A DNA stretch of 64,000 nucleotides from Paraphaeosphaeria minitans (Eukaryota > Ascomycota > Dothideomycetes > Pleosporales > Didymosphaeriaceae): assembly GCA_015832175.1 (NCBI GenBank), contig WJXW01000014.1, forward strand, positions 1,302,001-1,366,000, read 5' to 3'. Below, one piece after another: positions 25,701-39,489 of the stretch. Within the stretch, counting starts at the first letter, position 1; every line of letters begins with the position of its first letter. The translations under genes and the position numbers were made by a program. A model generated the notes under the pieces. The model did no database searches. It saw nothing but the letters and a program-made list of their open reading frames with translations, and had not been told where the DNA came from.

Positions 25701-27999
25701 GACTTACAAATACACCAGCAGCTTTTATAGCACTTATTAATAACGTACTTTATAAATATCTAGACATATTTATTATCGCGTATATAGACGATATCCTTGT
25801 CTTTTCTAAAAACAAATTAGACTACACTAAGCATGTATAGACAGTACTAGAAGCACTAGATAAAGTATGCCTTTGTATTAAACTTAAGAAATATAAGTTT
25901 AACGTTAAACAACTTAAATTCCTAGGACACATTATTACTACAAAAGGAATTAAGATAGCACTAAGTAAAGTTAAATACATTAAGAACTAGCTAATACTAA
26001 AGATAGCTAAGAACATCTAAGAATTCTTAGAATTCTGTGGATTTAATTAACAATTTATCTAAGATTATGTAAAGGTTATAATACCCTTAATAAATCTTAT
26101 AAAGAAGGACGTACCCTTTAAATAGACAAATAAGTGCAGAATGTTATTCTAACTCCTTAAGATAGTATGTATTATAGAACCTATCCTTATTTATTTTAGA
26201 AGCAATAAACTACTACGCTTTAAAACAGACGCTAGCGATCTTGCGCTAGGCGCCTGCGCTAAATAAGAATGTAATAGTAAATAGCACCTAATTACCTACT
26301 ACTTATATAAATTTAATAACGCCAAAACGCAATACAACGTACATAATAAAGAACTCTACGCTATTATTAAAGCCTTAAAGCACTAGAGGATTTACGCGCT
26401 TAGTTACTTAACACTAGAAATCTATATAGATTATAAGAACCTTCTAAGGTTTATAATAACAAAAGAACTTACGCTACGACAACAAAGATAGTTGTAAACT
26501 ACTAGGTAGTATAAGTTTAAAATTATCTATATAGCTAGAAAAGAAAATAGCAGAGCAGACGCTCTTAGCTAATAAAGTAATCTAGTAGGAGAAAAAGTAA
26601 AAACCTTCTTCGCAATCTTTTGTAAAGCTAAAGATAGATCTCTAGAACTAATAGTAGAACTAAATTAACTTTTAGTAATTAACTAAGAAGTTCTAGAACA
26701 TCTACAGACTAAGATTATCTAACAATACTACGATAACCCTATGTACAGACACCTAGGTATTATAAAGATAATAGAATTTATCTAAAGGAATTACACCTTT
26801 AAAGGAATTAAGGAAGCTATAATAACTTATATCTATAAATGTATAGAATGCTAGAGAAATAAATATAGTACACATCTTAAATATAGAGAGATATAAGTAA
26901 TTAAAATACTAACAGCACTATAAGAAGATATTACTATGGATTTTGTTATAGGAATTCTAAACTCTAAGGATCTAATAACAGGAATTAAATACGATAGTAT
27001 ACTGGTAATAGTCTACTAACTAACTAAGTATATTAAGCTCATTCTATGCCTTAAAAGAATAATAGCAAAAGAACTCGCTTTTCTTATCCTAGACTAACTA
27101 GTTAGACACTACAGAATCTTAAAAACAATTATTAGTAACAGAGACAAGCTCTTTATGTTAAATTATTAGATAACACTTATAGCACTATTTAGAACAAAAC
27201 AAAAGCTATTAATAGCTTACTATCTATAAATAGACAGACAGATAGAATGTATAAACTAAACTATAGAAACGTACCTACGCATCTACTGTAATAGTTAGAA
27301 GAATAACTAGGTTTTATTACTACTTATAGCACAGTTGGCCTATAATAACAAAGTATTAGCAGTATTAGGACATACACTATTCTATATAAACTACGGAAGA
27401 CACCTACATCTCTTTAACTAATAATTTCCTATAATAGTTAAAGCAAAAGAAGCTATAAATATAGTAGAAAATATAAAAAAAACACACTAACAACTCTGAG
27501 AGAATTTTAAGAAAGCTTAGCAGTAATTAATTTTATACTAAAACTAAAAACGAAAAATGGCACCTTAGCTAAAAAAGGGGGATAAAGCATATCTGCTTAC
27601 AAAGAACCTTTAAACTTAGAAGAAAAAACACAAGAAACTAGATTATATTAAGGTTAGACTATTTTACATTTCTAAGTAAATATTACTAGTAAACTATAAG
27701 TTAGAACTACCGCTAGATATAAAGATACACCTAGTATTCCACGTATTACTACTAGAACTAGCAGACCCTAATACACTAGTTAAAACCACCTTCTACTACT
27801 AGACTAAAGAAGAAAATGAATTTAAGGTTAAAAGAATTCTAGAATATAATTAGTATAATAACACGTACCTCGTTAAGTGGAAAGGTTACCCACATAGCAA
27901 AAACACCTAGGAACTAAAAAACAATCTAGGAAACTGTTAGCAAAAGATTAAGGAATTCTACTAGAAATAACTAGGATACACCTAGGAATTACCACTAGC

Positions 28000-28510
28000 A
28001 TAAGGGCTAGCCTACAAAATAGACTAGTTAATTACCTTAGCGCCTAACAGCGCGTTAGGATTTATTAACGTAGTAGCCTACGTTAACTCCTTCTGCGCCT
28101 TAAGCGCTTCTAACTTATTTATAGTACTTATGCTATAATTAAACAACTCTTATTCTTTCTAATATAATTTCTTTTACTAATTACGTAAGCGCGCTATCTT
28201 CTCTCGCGCCTAATAAGCGTAAAAGAGAGCTGCCTTAGCTAGCTCTTCTTTAATATAGAGCTTTGCCTCCTCTTTAGCCTCTAACTTTTCTAACCTCTTT
28301 ATTTTAGCATCTATTTTTAAATAATCTAGTAAAGGAATCTCCTTAGGCTCGCACTTCTAGTTTCCCTATCTAACGTAGTTAGTACACTAAGAGTGTAAAG
28401 AAGAAAAATAATAAGTATATTTCTTCTTAGCGCAGTATAAATAGGTAACTATTGCAAAAATATAGTCTTTTTTAAGGTAATTAGCTTAACTGTGGCGATA
28501 TTAAACAGAA
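28000..28510 (-). pseudogene. Antisense accessory ORF of Gypsy-A (CTNC...KC cluster plus coiled coil)
   Basis: Minus-strand frame between the chromodomain and the polypurine tract, opposite to pol. Codons at 28351-28386 read CTNYV..GN.KC; the Tyr codon TAC (28375-28377) is one RIP-type change from TGC, giving C-x2-C-x7-C. Next come about 48 codons without any stop, then RIP-type stops only. The stretch is rich in K, E, A and L (RLEKLEAKEEAKLYIKEEL) and looks like a long coiled coil, continued by KIARLRN. The product is unknown. Same layout as in the other Gypsy copies here. Confidence 0.55.
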
Positions 28511-28572
28511 CAAGATAATAACTTTATAGGTAGTTAACTTATAAGGATATTAAGCTTAGAGGGGGAGGATAA

Positions 28573-29027
28573 TATTAGAATCTAGCCGCGTGTAAGCAGC
28601 GGGGCGTAAGCTTATTAGACTACTAGTCTACTAGAGTTAACTAACTAAGTAGTTAGATAATAGGTTATAGGTCCTAAAGGTCCTAAGGACCGCACAGGCC
28701 TCGCCTATATAGAAACTCTAGAACGCGTGGGACTCGCCCGCACGGGACTCTAGGACGTATAGGACTCTAGGACGTATAGGACTCTAGGACATATAGGATT
28801 CTAGGATGTGTGGGACTACTTAGTATATAGGAACGTAAGAATAAGCTTCTTATACTTATATTTAATCTGTTTATTAATCTATTATTTAGATTCTAGTAGA
28901 CCTAATTGTTAACTTATTACACTTTACAAGATACTATTATATTAATAAGACCTTCCACCTTCTGTAAGTACTCCTGCCTAAGAACTAACCTTAACCTTTA
29001 GGACTAGCTACCCTCTTGGATTTAACA
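28573..29027 (+). repeat. Gypsy-A 3' LTR (455 bp)
   Basis: TATTAGAATC to GATTTAACA, aligned end to end with 22313-22767; differences are mostly C to T or G to A. Confidence 0.92.
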
Positions 29028-29032
29028 TTAGC

Positions 29033-31287
29033 CTTCCCCTATTAAAATAGGTTATAAGGTAGGTGTAGTGTCGCTGTGCGGTAAAGGTCCTATTTACACC
29101 TACTCTTATGTAAATAGGTAGTAATAGCTAGCCTACTTAGTTCTTACTCTACCCTTTCGCACAGTAGCAGAGTTATAACACGTAATAAGGCTCTTTCTAG
29201 GCATATATCCTATATGCAAATAGAAGGTGGGGTATTAAGTAATATAATACTTAGCGCTAGGTCTTAGTAAGTAGGTATAGAAAGATGTCTCCTAGTTATA
29301 CAATAAAGGTATATAGTAGAAGTAAGGTATAAAGTAGCCTTCTATGCTTCTTCTTTATTACTCTATTAGTCTTATTTATCTTCCTCTTCTTTTATATAAT
29401 AGTCTTCTTCCTCTAGCTCTCCTTTAAAGTTAAGGATATATACTTATACATTTATAGTAGAGGGTTTATATTTATAGAAGTTAGTGTATAATAATATATA
29501 TTACCTTCTAGTTTGCTAGGTATCCCTTAGTAGGTAGTTAGTAGACTAGTATCCTTTTTTATAGTATATAAAATATTTCTACTTTATATAAGAGCTTAAA
29601 CTTCTAAAGTTACCCCTTCTTTTTAGTCTAAAGGTTATTCTACTTCTAAAGGGGCTAGATCCTCTTATGTAATTAGGATTATTATTATATTATTAATTAG
29701 TGTAGTACACCTCTTTACTATCTTAGAAGAACTGTGACTTCTTCCTATCTTTAGTAACTTAAAGTAATGTATAAAGGTCGCTAAGTAAGCCTTCTACTAT
29801 ATTTTTAGGGTTAAATATAGCTTATTTAAGATTAGGATAGCTACAGTATACTTATATAATAGTAGTGTGTAGTTATAGTTTACTACTAAAGCTTTATCTA
29901 AGAACTCTTTAGGCTAAGGTAAGCTTATTAATTATTACTTTTAGGGCCTTATGCGATGTAGCAGCTATATTATTCTTTTTATAGCGTTTAAAGGTAAGAG
30001 TGGTCTAGTCTATCTAGTACTAATTATAATTAACACTAGTGTTAAAGTGCCTATTTAGTCTATTATACACTTCATCCTATAGAAGTCCTAGTCTAATATT
30101 ATATAGATAGTAGGTGCTCGCACGATTAGAAAGGATTTCTAAGAAGATATTTATATACTAGTCTTATAGTATACCTAGTCTATAGCATAGTTCTCTAAAG
30201 ACTTTTACCTTATCTACTAGAATATTATACAGCCTACTAGTGTAGTTATTCTCTTTACTCTAAGCCTTCTAAAAGAGGATAATGTAACGGGTAGATCACG
30301 ATATTATTGTGGTGTTGTGGTATCTAGCGCTAAGGCCTTATAGAGGGTCTGTGCGCTAAGCGAGCCAGCTGCGCAAAACCTGCGCCGCGCGTTAACTTAA
30401 CACAAGACAAGTATTATTCTATTAATATTACTAGAGTTATTCTTTTACTGTCCTTCCTGGTGTGAAGCAAGTACTATTGCCTATAACTAGACCTTATAGA
30501 TAATCTTATCTAGCTAAATAGAAGCATAATCTCCTAGTTATTAAGGAGACTAGGAGTGTCTAGCCTCTTTGTATAATATAGTTTGTTAGGTAAAAGTAGT
30601 CTAGATTTTAGGCTACTACTACTAGTGTAGCTTTATATATAGTGTCTCTGTCCTTACATATATAGGGATAGGCCCTAGCTGTGCTCTATATATATATATA
30701 TTGCTTATAGATAGTGTAGGTTATATTATTAGGATTATATAAAGCAGTTTAGGTTATAGTTATAGCGTTATTGTATAAAAGGTCTATAGCTTATAGTTAA
30801 GCTATAATAGTTTAAAGAGTTTCTTTATATAGGTGTCTTTTATTATAGTATTAGTAATAATAAAGCCTTCTTTTATAAGAAAAGTAATAAGCTCTCTTCT
30901 TACTATATAACTAATCTTATTAAAAGTTCTCTCTTTCTAGTTGTTAAAATCTTTAGTAAAAGAAAAAATTATCTCTTTACCTTTAAGGCTGCTTACGCGA
31001 TATTACGCAATTATATACACTATATAAGTATTTAGCCATTTTAGAGAAGGGGGTAGGTAGCTATATAAATCTACTCTATCTACCTAGTACTTTTGTGCAA
31101 TCTCTCCTCTTAAAGTAATAGCCTTAATATTTATTACTTCCTCTACTTATTAAAGCTATATTACTTTATCGTCTTACTAAGGAGGCAGTATTAATTGTTA
31201 CGCAACGTCCTTAGGTTATAATTCCTCTAAGAAGTCTTCTAGTCTTAAGGCTATATTATTATTATCTTTCTTAGTTGTGTGACGTGT
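29033..31287 (-). pseudogene. LTR-E internal region, degraded coding-like sequence
   Basis: Minus-strand reading of the larger internal part of LTR-E, interrupted by a solo Gypsy-B LTR (30283-30498). From 31285 downward one frame runs about 150 codons with only RIP-type stops (readable pieces: RLEDFLEEL, EVINIKAITLRGEIAQKY, VDRVDLYSYLPPSLKWLN, IIFSFTKDFNN). A second frame covers about 30280-29800 and would be Gln-rich if TAG/TAA came from CAG/CAA. I see no zinc knuckle, DSG/DTG protease, YxDD or HHCC motif. A Gag-only or wholly novel product is possible. Confidence 0.5.
30283..30498 (+). repeat. Solo Gypsy-B LTR with TSD GATAA
   Basis: 216 bp, TGTAACGGGTAG to ACCTTATA, flanked by GATAA at 30278-30282 and 30499-30503. 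Lies in the LTR-E interior. It keeps more CA/TG and CpG sites than the full Gypsy-B copies. Confidence 0.92.
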
Positions 31288-31503
31288 TGTAACGGGTAGA
31301 TCACAATATTGTTGTGGTGTTATAGTATCTAGCGCTAAGGCCTTAGAGAGGGTCTATACGCTAAGTGAGCTAGCTACGTAAAACCTACGCTGCGCGTTAA
31401 GTTAACATAAGATAAGTATTATTCTATTAATATTACTAGAATTATCCTTTTACTGTCCTTTCTAGTGTGAAGTAAGTACTATTGCCTATAACTAGACCTT
31501 ACA
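31288..31503 (+). repeat. Gypsy-B copy 1, 5' LTR (216 bp)
   Basis: TGTAACGGGTAG to ACCTTACA; inverted termini TGTAA/TTACA. Confidence 0.92.
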
Positions 31504-34133
31504 TAATAATACTTTATTTATAATAGTCTAAGAATAGCTCCTAAAGTTATATAAGCTACTAGTAGGGGGCGGACTTTATCTAAAGCCCCTAAAGGCAGCG
31601 AAGACCCTCTTATCTAGTATATAGGAGGAGAGCTAGCAATGTATAACTTAAGCCTACCTTTAACACTTAAGTAGCGTATTCTAGTTACTAAGAAGAAGCG
31701 TAATAAGCTTTACGCTATATATTAACTTTATACCTTAGAAAACAAAATCTCTTAATTTAAAAGTATAAGCTAAACCTCTAGCGTAGTAGCTATTACTAAG
31801 AACATTAAAACCCTATCTACTAATATATATAAGTAGGACGCGCCTATAGCGTATATAGTAATATATATTAAGCGTGCGCTTTAACCTAAAGACCCTACTA
31901 AATATAGAGGTAAGAACTTTAAAGAGTATTATAAATTCTTCTATTTCTATAAAGTGGCCTTTTGCCTCTTACTATAAGAATTTGTGTAGGATAGAAATAA
32001 AGTTATCTAGGTAATATAGTACCTTATAGGCGACCTAAGAGAACTATAGTATACACACTATAAGCGCACCTTTAAAGCTAAGGGAAAAATACCTATCTAG
32101 AAGTACTTTAAGTAGTATATACTTAACTTACTTTTAGACTTAGTAAATTATAGCTTAGAAGCAGCTATAGCGTATACTTAGGTAATATAGTAAAGAGACT
32201 AAACTATTTACTCTTTTATAACCTACTTTAATATCCTTAAAGATTAACTTACACCTTACACTAAAGAGTAAAAGGTATAGTACCTCTTCTCTAAGCTTAA
32301 ACCTAAGCTATAGAGGGCTATTACTAACTACTATTAGGTACTTATAACTAAGAAAGACCTTATTACTTTAGGCTCTACGCTTAAGCGAAACCTACGCTAC
32401 GTACCTATAATATAGGAGTTAAGCCTATATTATATATTAAAGAAATCTAAAGATACTACACTAAACCACTAAATATCTAAAAGTAATAGTAAGACCTAAG
32501 ATAAGAAAAGTGTCACCTATTATAAGTGCTATAAAACTAGCTACTATACTAATAAATATAAAGGTAGTAATCCTAACTAGATTCCTATATAAGTAAACTA
32601 TGCGGGAAAAGGCTAAGCCTTACCTATAACTTAGGTATAGTAAGGCGCCTACTAATTTATATCTTACTAGGCATAAAGCGCATATATAGCGCAGCTAAAG
32701 ATATAGGTCTAAAGAGGGAACTCTAAATAATTCTTAACCTATAAGCTAATATTAGCCTAATTAGCTAGATTATTGCTGTTAAAATAAATCTAAAGCCTAT
32801 TAAAGCGGCTAAGCTCCCTAAACTAGAATAAATTAGGGCCTAAAAGTAAAGTACCTACACTGCCTATACGCTTTAGGTGCGTATTATAGATAATATAGAG
32901 GTAGAGCGTAGGATAAAGACTACTGTTTATAGCGTTAATAAAAAAGGAATTCCTCTCCTACTTAGTAACCCCTTCCTATAAGAAGGCGATATCTACCTTA
33001 ATTATAGCTTGTAAATATAGCACTAGGACTATACTATAGTTTTAATACAGCTTATTACTATAAGGGACTTTAAAGATAATATAGAGTATACTAGCTTAGA
33101 TTTGTTTCTTCTAAGGGTTTTATAGATAACTAGTATAAGCTTAGAGCACCTAGCGCGTAACAATAAAGTATATATAGTATAAGTACTACGTATTCCTAAC
33201 GCATTACGTAAATATAGTAATATATTTAATAAAAAAGCAGCGTCTACCCTACTTAATTTTAAGGAGTCTAATTATGTTATCTTTATTATAGAGGGAAAGG
33301 AACCTCCTTATAGACTACTCTATAATCTCTTAGAGCGGGAGCTTAAAGTACTTTAAAAGTATCTAGAAAATGCCTTAAAAAAGGGATAGATTAAGTATAG
33401 CACTAGCCTAGCTAGAGCACTAATTCTATTCGCCCCTAAAAAAGATAGTACACTATAGCTTTGCGTAGATTATTAGGGCCTTAACGTAATTACTATTAAG
33501 GATTATTACTTACTACTTTTAGTTAGAGAGACGCTTAACTACCTATTAGGCGTATACTATTATACAACCCTTAATCTTTATAACGCCTACTATAGAATTT
33601 AGATCTAGGTAGGAGATAAGTAGAAAACTACATTTTAAACTTACTATAGCTACTTTAAATACTTAGTAATACTATTTAGCTTAACTAATGCCCTTGCGAG
33701 CTTCTAGGCATATATTAATAAGGCACTAGCACTATACCTAAATTATATATACATTGTGTATCTAGATAATATACTTATCTATACCTATAATAAGGATCTT
33801 ACGCTTTATTAGCGTGCTATCTACGCTGTGCTTAAATTACTATATAAGGCTAAACTTTTTATTAATTTAACTAAGTACATATTTGCCTTAGGCGAAGTCT
33901 ACTTCCTTAGTTTTATTATAACTACGTAAGGAATTCGCGCTAATCCTACGTATATAGCAACTATTATAGAATAGCTATAGCTAACTAGCATCTAAGAGCT
34001 CTAGTTATTTCTAGGCTTTATAAACTTTTATAGGCGATTTATTAAGGCATATACGCAAGAAACTACTCCTCTCTTAGACCTACTTAAGAAGAACTAAGTG
34101 TTCTAATAGTTAGTAAAAGCTAATAATACTTTT

Positions 34134-34328
34134 TGTTGAAGTAAAACACTCACTTCCGTGATTCTTTCTGGATCCACTAATTCAGATCACGGGATTCTTG
34201 CCAAGAGGCTCGTTTCTTTTGTATATAGTCTGCCCTTTTGGCATCCTTTCCTACAATTAGCTCTTTATATTCTTTACAACTCTGCTCCTAAATATCCTAT
34301 AATAGTTTGAGCCCTTTTTACCACAACA
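34134..34328 (+). repeat. Copia-D copy 1, 5' LTR
   Basis: 195 bp, TGTTGAAG to CCACAACA, next to the CTTTT duplication. Confidence 0.92.
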
Positions 34329-37300
34329 GTTATAAGCCCAGCGCTTAGAACGTAGAATAATTCTCCCTACCTACTTAGCAACGCTTAAATTATTATACAA
34401 CACTCTATTTAGAACCTCTCTATAATATAACCCCCTATTTCTAATTACAAAAATTATTAAAATAGCAGAAGTACAGCTCATTAATCGCGCTAGTTAGCCC
34501 TACTAGTTTGTCCAGCTTTAATTCTAAGCAAACTTAAAAGGAATCTAGAACTAAATTAACCTAGAGGCGATTAACGCTCTAGCAATTAATTACATAAAGC
34601 TAGAACAACCTCTACTCCTATAGAAACTATCACTAATTACAGATACAGCCTCTATAGCAAGTATTTAATTATACAAAGCAGAGCTTACTAAGTATAAAAT
34701 AGATAAGAAAAGCTTTCTTTTACAAATAGTAGAATACAGAGTAGTAGTTTTAGACTAGCAAGTAGACTATACTAAGATATAGAATCTCTAGACTTAGGTA
34801 AACGCTATAGTATCGCCTAATCTGCTTACTCCTACCATAATTACTCTAGTTAATACACGCCAAACTACGCTTTAGTCCCTAATTTAACTCTTAAAGGAAG
34901 ATCTCGCACTAAATAAAGGAGCTACATAGAACAATATTTAAGCTTTGTACTACACTTATCTTAAGAAGGCTAAGTAGGCAAGATAAAGTCTTAAGACCTA
35001 GTTTAAAGAATAGCAGCTCCTCTATTAAAAAGCGAAGACCTACTTAATTAGTAAAATTAGCAGACCGCTTACTACCTAAAATTTCCTAGATGTAATCACC
35101 GCGCGTATAGCACTAGATTAGGCCTAATTAATAAACTAACAGCTAATCCAGGATAAGACGCTAGGACGGAATTAGATCACGCTAGACGATCTAGAGAAGG
35201 TATTTTTGGCGCTTGTCCAGGAGCATTTGATCTGATCTAGTTCTAATAAAATAAGTAGGGTATTCGCCACTTTTAATAGATTATTAAGACAATCTACTAA
35301 CTCCAATAGTTCTAGTTCGTCTAATTAGACAAAGAAACAACTAAACTATCCCTATAAGCCCTATACTTATAGGTAGAAACTAATAGAGTGCTAAAGACTT
35401 TAAACCGCGATAGCTAGATTACCCTAGAATAGAATATTGTTATTTAATCTTACTAATAAAGAAAAATTAGAGATTCTTAATTAACTTAAGCAGCCTAAGT
35501 AGTTAAACCTTCGTAATACAATTACAAAGGCAGGATAGAATAAGAAATAATCCTCTACTAAGACTATTAAGTATCCTAGTAGTATTGCTGCTGCTTTACT
35601 AAACCTATTTGATCTACCTATAGACAATAGAGCATTAGGTGTCTACTCTACTCTATATTCTAACACTTATCCTCTGTTAGAATATACAATACTAGACAGT
35701 GCTGTAGCAGTTCACCTAGTTAATAATTATAAAAGACTTATTCCTAGGACGTTTTAATTATTAAACAAGAGTGTAGAGGCAGGTACACAAAGCCTCCTAA
35801 TCTTAGGAATTAGTAATAGACTAATTAAGAACACTTTGCATAGGAAAAATAAGAGATTTATAGAAGATCTATTACTTTAAGGAGTAAGAGTAGTAGAAGG
35901 CTTTTATATAAATATTATATTAGAAGCTCTTTTAAAGAAAGTAAAGATTTAGTACCTTAGTTTAGATTACACTCTTAGGATTAGAAGCCTAGAATAAAGC
36001 GTTATTTTAGCAGATCTAAGATGCGAGTATAACCTTACTTTCCTATAATACAAGCTAATCCGCTCTTATTTAATTATTATAAGTGTGACTACTAAAGGAT
36101 TATCCTAGGTTAATATTAAGAGATTAGATTCTAAGGACCTCTAGCACCTTTAAGTAGGGTATATAGGAAGTAGAGCCCTATAAGCTTTAGTAACTACAGC
36201 CTAAGGTGTAAAGATTACTAGAATGTTAAAAAAGGATTGCGAGCACTATACTACTATACATGTAACCTAGGTAATCTCTAGGAGACCTAGAGAACAATTA
36301 CCTAGGCTATTTTACTTATTATCCTAGGATCTATTTAATATGCCTACTACTTAAAATAGAGAAAACTAGGTTTTACTAATTAAAGAAGATTTTAGCAAGA
36401 AACCTTACATTTTTAATCTTAGAACAAAGACGCTTTCTAAAATAATAAAAGTGTGGCAGGATTTTTTAGCTCTTATTAATATAAAATACAAGCTTTAAAT
36501 CACAAAAATCTACTAGGATAATAATACAGCAACACTTCTATAGAGAGGGAAATCCTAGTACAAATTTTAGGCTAATTAGGAAGGGATAACAATTAGTAGA
36601 CTACTGCCCTATACGTATAAGCCTAATAGCGCTGTAGAAAGAGTAGGCTAGGAGCTTATAACAAAAGTAATTAAAATACAAATAAGCGCAAATCTGCTAT
36701 TAAATCTCTAGCCTAAGATTATATAAGCAGCATGCTAGCTCTAAGGAATAATTCCTAGCCTAGTATTAGGCTATTAATTACCTAATAAAACGTTAGATAC
36801 TTAGTTTAGATAATATTTTTGTTATTTCAAACTAGCAAAAACACAATATAGGACAGCTAATCTTTGTCTAAACTAGAGTGCTGTCTACGCCTATAGCTGC
36901 TAAGCTTACCCTTTAGATTAGGAGCGTGCAGCTAGGCAAGACAGAAGAGGATTTAAAGTGAATCCTAGAGGCTATATTAGATACCTAGTAGGCTATAAAG
37001 CTTCTAATATCTACTAAATATAGATTCCTTAGCTTAATTAGGTGATCACCACACGAAATATAAAGTTTAATAAGTCCTTATTCTATAAAGGATTAGAGGA
37101 ACAATCTATTCTAAAGATAGAAGTGTTAAAAATAGTAGAAAGCCTCTAAGAAGGAGAGCTAAATAATCTAAAAAAAGCGTATAAAGACGCGCTTAATATT
37201 CTTCCTAAAATAAACAAGTATATAAGAACTGCTACTAGACCTATAGGTAACCCTTAGGTAATTAAAAGCGAAGCAGGCTAGCTAAGCAATTAGGAACCTA

Positions 37301-39489
37301 AGGTACCTACTACTAAGTAAGCTGTAGGCTTAGCTAGCTAGCAGCTAAGAATTCGCTTAAGTAAGAAAAGAAGCACAGGACTTATAACCCCTAATTAGAC
37401 ACTAGAGCCAGGTAATCTTAGGGGTGATCTGTTAAGCGATTAAAAGATATCTAGCAGCTACTAGAACACTACTAGGAGAGCTAGCCTGCCAGAATCTAGG
37501 GATTTAATACCCTATTTATTAGTAGAAACTAATTAGATTACTAATTAACCTAGCGCAGATAACTTAATTACGCTAGACAAAGCAGATAACCTACTAGCGC
37601 GCTAAAGGCGAAGGTAGATCTATCTAGAGGCAAGTAGAACAAATAGGCAAAATTGTAATAAAGCACTAGAAATTAACTAACTAATAAATCGCTATCTACT
37701 ATTACAAAGATTAAGGAAGCAAAATAATTAGAATAATTAGCTAGGGGGTAGGTAGAAGCTAGGTGCTTATGCACTAATCACTAATTATCTTTAAAGTAAT
37801 CTTAATACAATATTAGAGCACATATTTATACTAGAAGTAGCAAAAGCCTAGTCTAAGTAAAAAGAATATATTATACTAAATGCAATAGTATTCGCTTCTA
37901 TACTTAGAAAAGCGCCTAGAGCGTCTTATACAGCTTAGACTTATAGAGACAAGCTTACACTAGAGCTAACCTTATAGAAACACCTTTACAATTATCTATA
38001 TAGGAAGCTATTCCTCCTTACCGCTTACAAGGAGATTTTAACTTTATAAGATAAAGGTATCTAAATAGAGATTAAACAATTAGAGGTGTTAAAGCAACCG
38101 CTCCCTTTAAAGTAAGTCTTTACCTATAAGTTTAATTAAAACAGATACTTTAAAAAGTGCAAAGCTTGAATTATTATAAAAGAAGATCTTTAGAAAAAGA
38201 ATACTCTTTACTCTACCTATACTACTACCCTAGCAGTAAGATCTTTTTAATTAGCTGTAGCTCTAGCAGCAGAATTCAATCTAGAAATCTTATAATTTAA
38301 TATAGTAGGAGCGTTTCTAAATACTCTTATTATAGCCGCTAATCTAGTAACTTGTGAATTACCTAATAGTTTTAAAAAGCTAGGAAAGTATATAAGATTA
38401 AATTAAGCTTTATATAGCTTAAGAGATTCACTACTTCTTTAGTATAAGGAATTTGCGGGATTACTGCGATCTTATAAACTCTTAGCTTTACTAGAAGAGC
38501 TATGCCTTTTCTTTAACAGTAATTAAAGTATTATTATTCTATTTTATATTAATAACATTCTTCTTCTCTATTATAAGAGTAAAGAGAAAGAAGCCCTAGA
38601 TTTTTAGAAAAAGATTGCGAACAAATACGAGATTAAATTAAAAGGACTAGTAGAGTGGTTCCTAGGTATTTAAGTAATTAGGGACAGAGAAGTAAAATCA
38701 ATTTCTCTAGTCTATAATACCTACATTAATAAGATTACGAAAAAGTTTAACCTTTTAAACTCTAGGAGCTTCCCTCCTACACCTCTATTAGTAGAAAATC
38801 TTATTCTAAGCACAGGAGAAGCTACTCCTTAACAAATAAAGCTCTTTTAAAAAGAGGTAGGATTAGCTCTCTATACAGCAATTATGCTACGCCTAGATAT
38901 AGCCTTTGCAGTATTAAAGCTATTACACTTTCTAACAAATCTAAGTAAAGAACACTTTACTACTATTAATCGTGTAATCCTTTACCTCTATTAAACTAGA
39001 TAGTAGGCTATAGTCTTTAGTGGCTACAATAGACCTAATCTGCTAATATGTAGAAATGCCTTATTTGCTAATAATCTAATATTATAGCAATCCTCCTATA
39101 GATATATTATCCTATTATTTAGAGGAGCTATCTTATAGAAAGTAGCTTAATAGAACATGATTACCACTTTAATAATAGAAGCAGAGCTTCTAGCGCTTAA
39201 ATATATAAGCAAAGAAGCTATAGTAATTAAGAGATTCTTTACTAAGCTTACTCTAGATCTAGGACCTTTATAGAAGGTCTATTGTGACAATCTTTAAACT
39301 ATTTATTTAGTAATTAGAAAGAACAAAAGAATTACTACTTAACTACGCTATGTAGATATTTAGAATATGTAGTTGTAGTAAGAGTATACGAAAGGATTAT
39401 TTTAAGTAGAATATCTTCTAACTAGCGAAATGCTAGCAGATAGCCTTATAAAGGCTCTTACTTATTAGCAGTTTAATAGATTTAAAAGG

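Larger units (their letters stand above)
22313..29027 (+). mobile_element. Gypsy-A complete element (chromovirus), TSD TTAGC
   Basis: 6715 bp with equal 455 bp LTRs and perfect TTAGC duplications at 22308-22312 and 29028-29032. Gag zinc knuckle at about 23649-23697 reads KCFIYSKLGYIARNY, a CCHC box with one Cys, the His and the last Cys turned to Tyr. The RT active site is intact as YIDD at 25781-25792 (YIDDILVFSK). RNase H and integrase follow at about 26100-27800, and a chromodomain at 27818-27960 keeps YLVKWKGYP and NTWE. A polypurine tract lies at 28559-28572. Dozens of RIP-type stops kill it. It is inserted in LTR-E. Confidence 0.93.
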
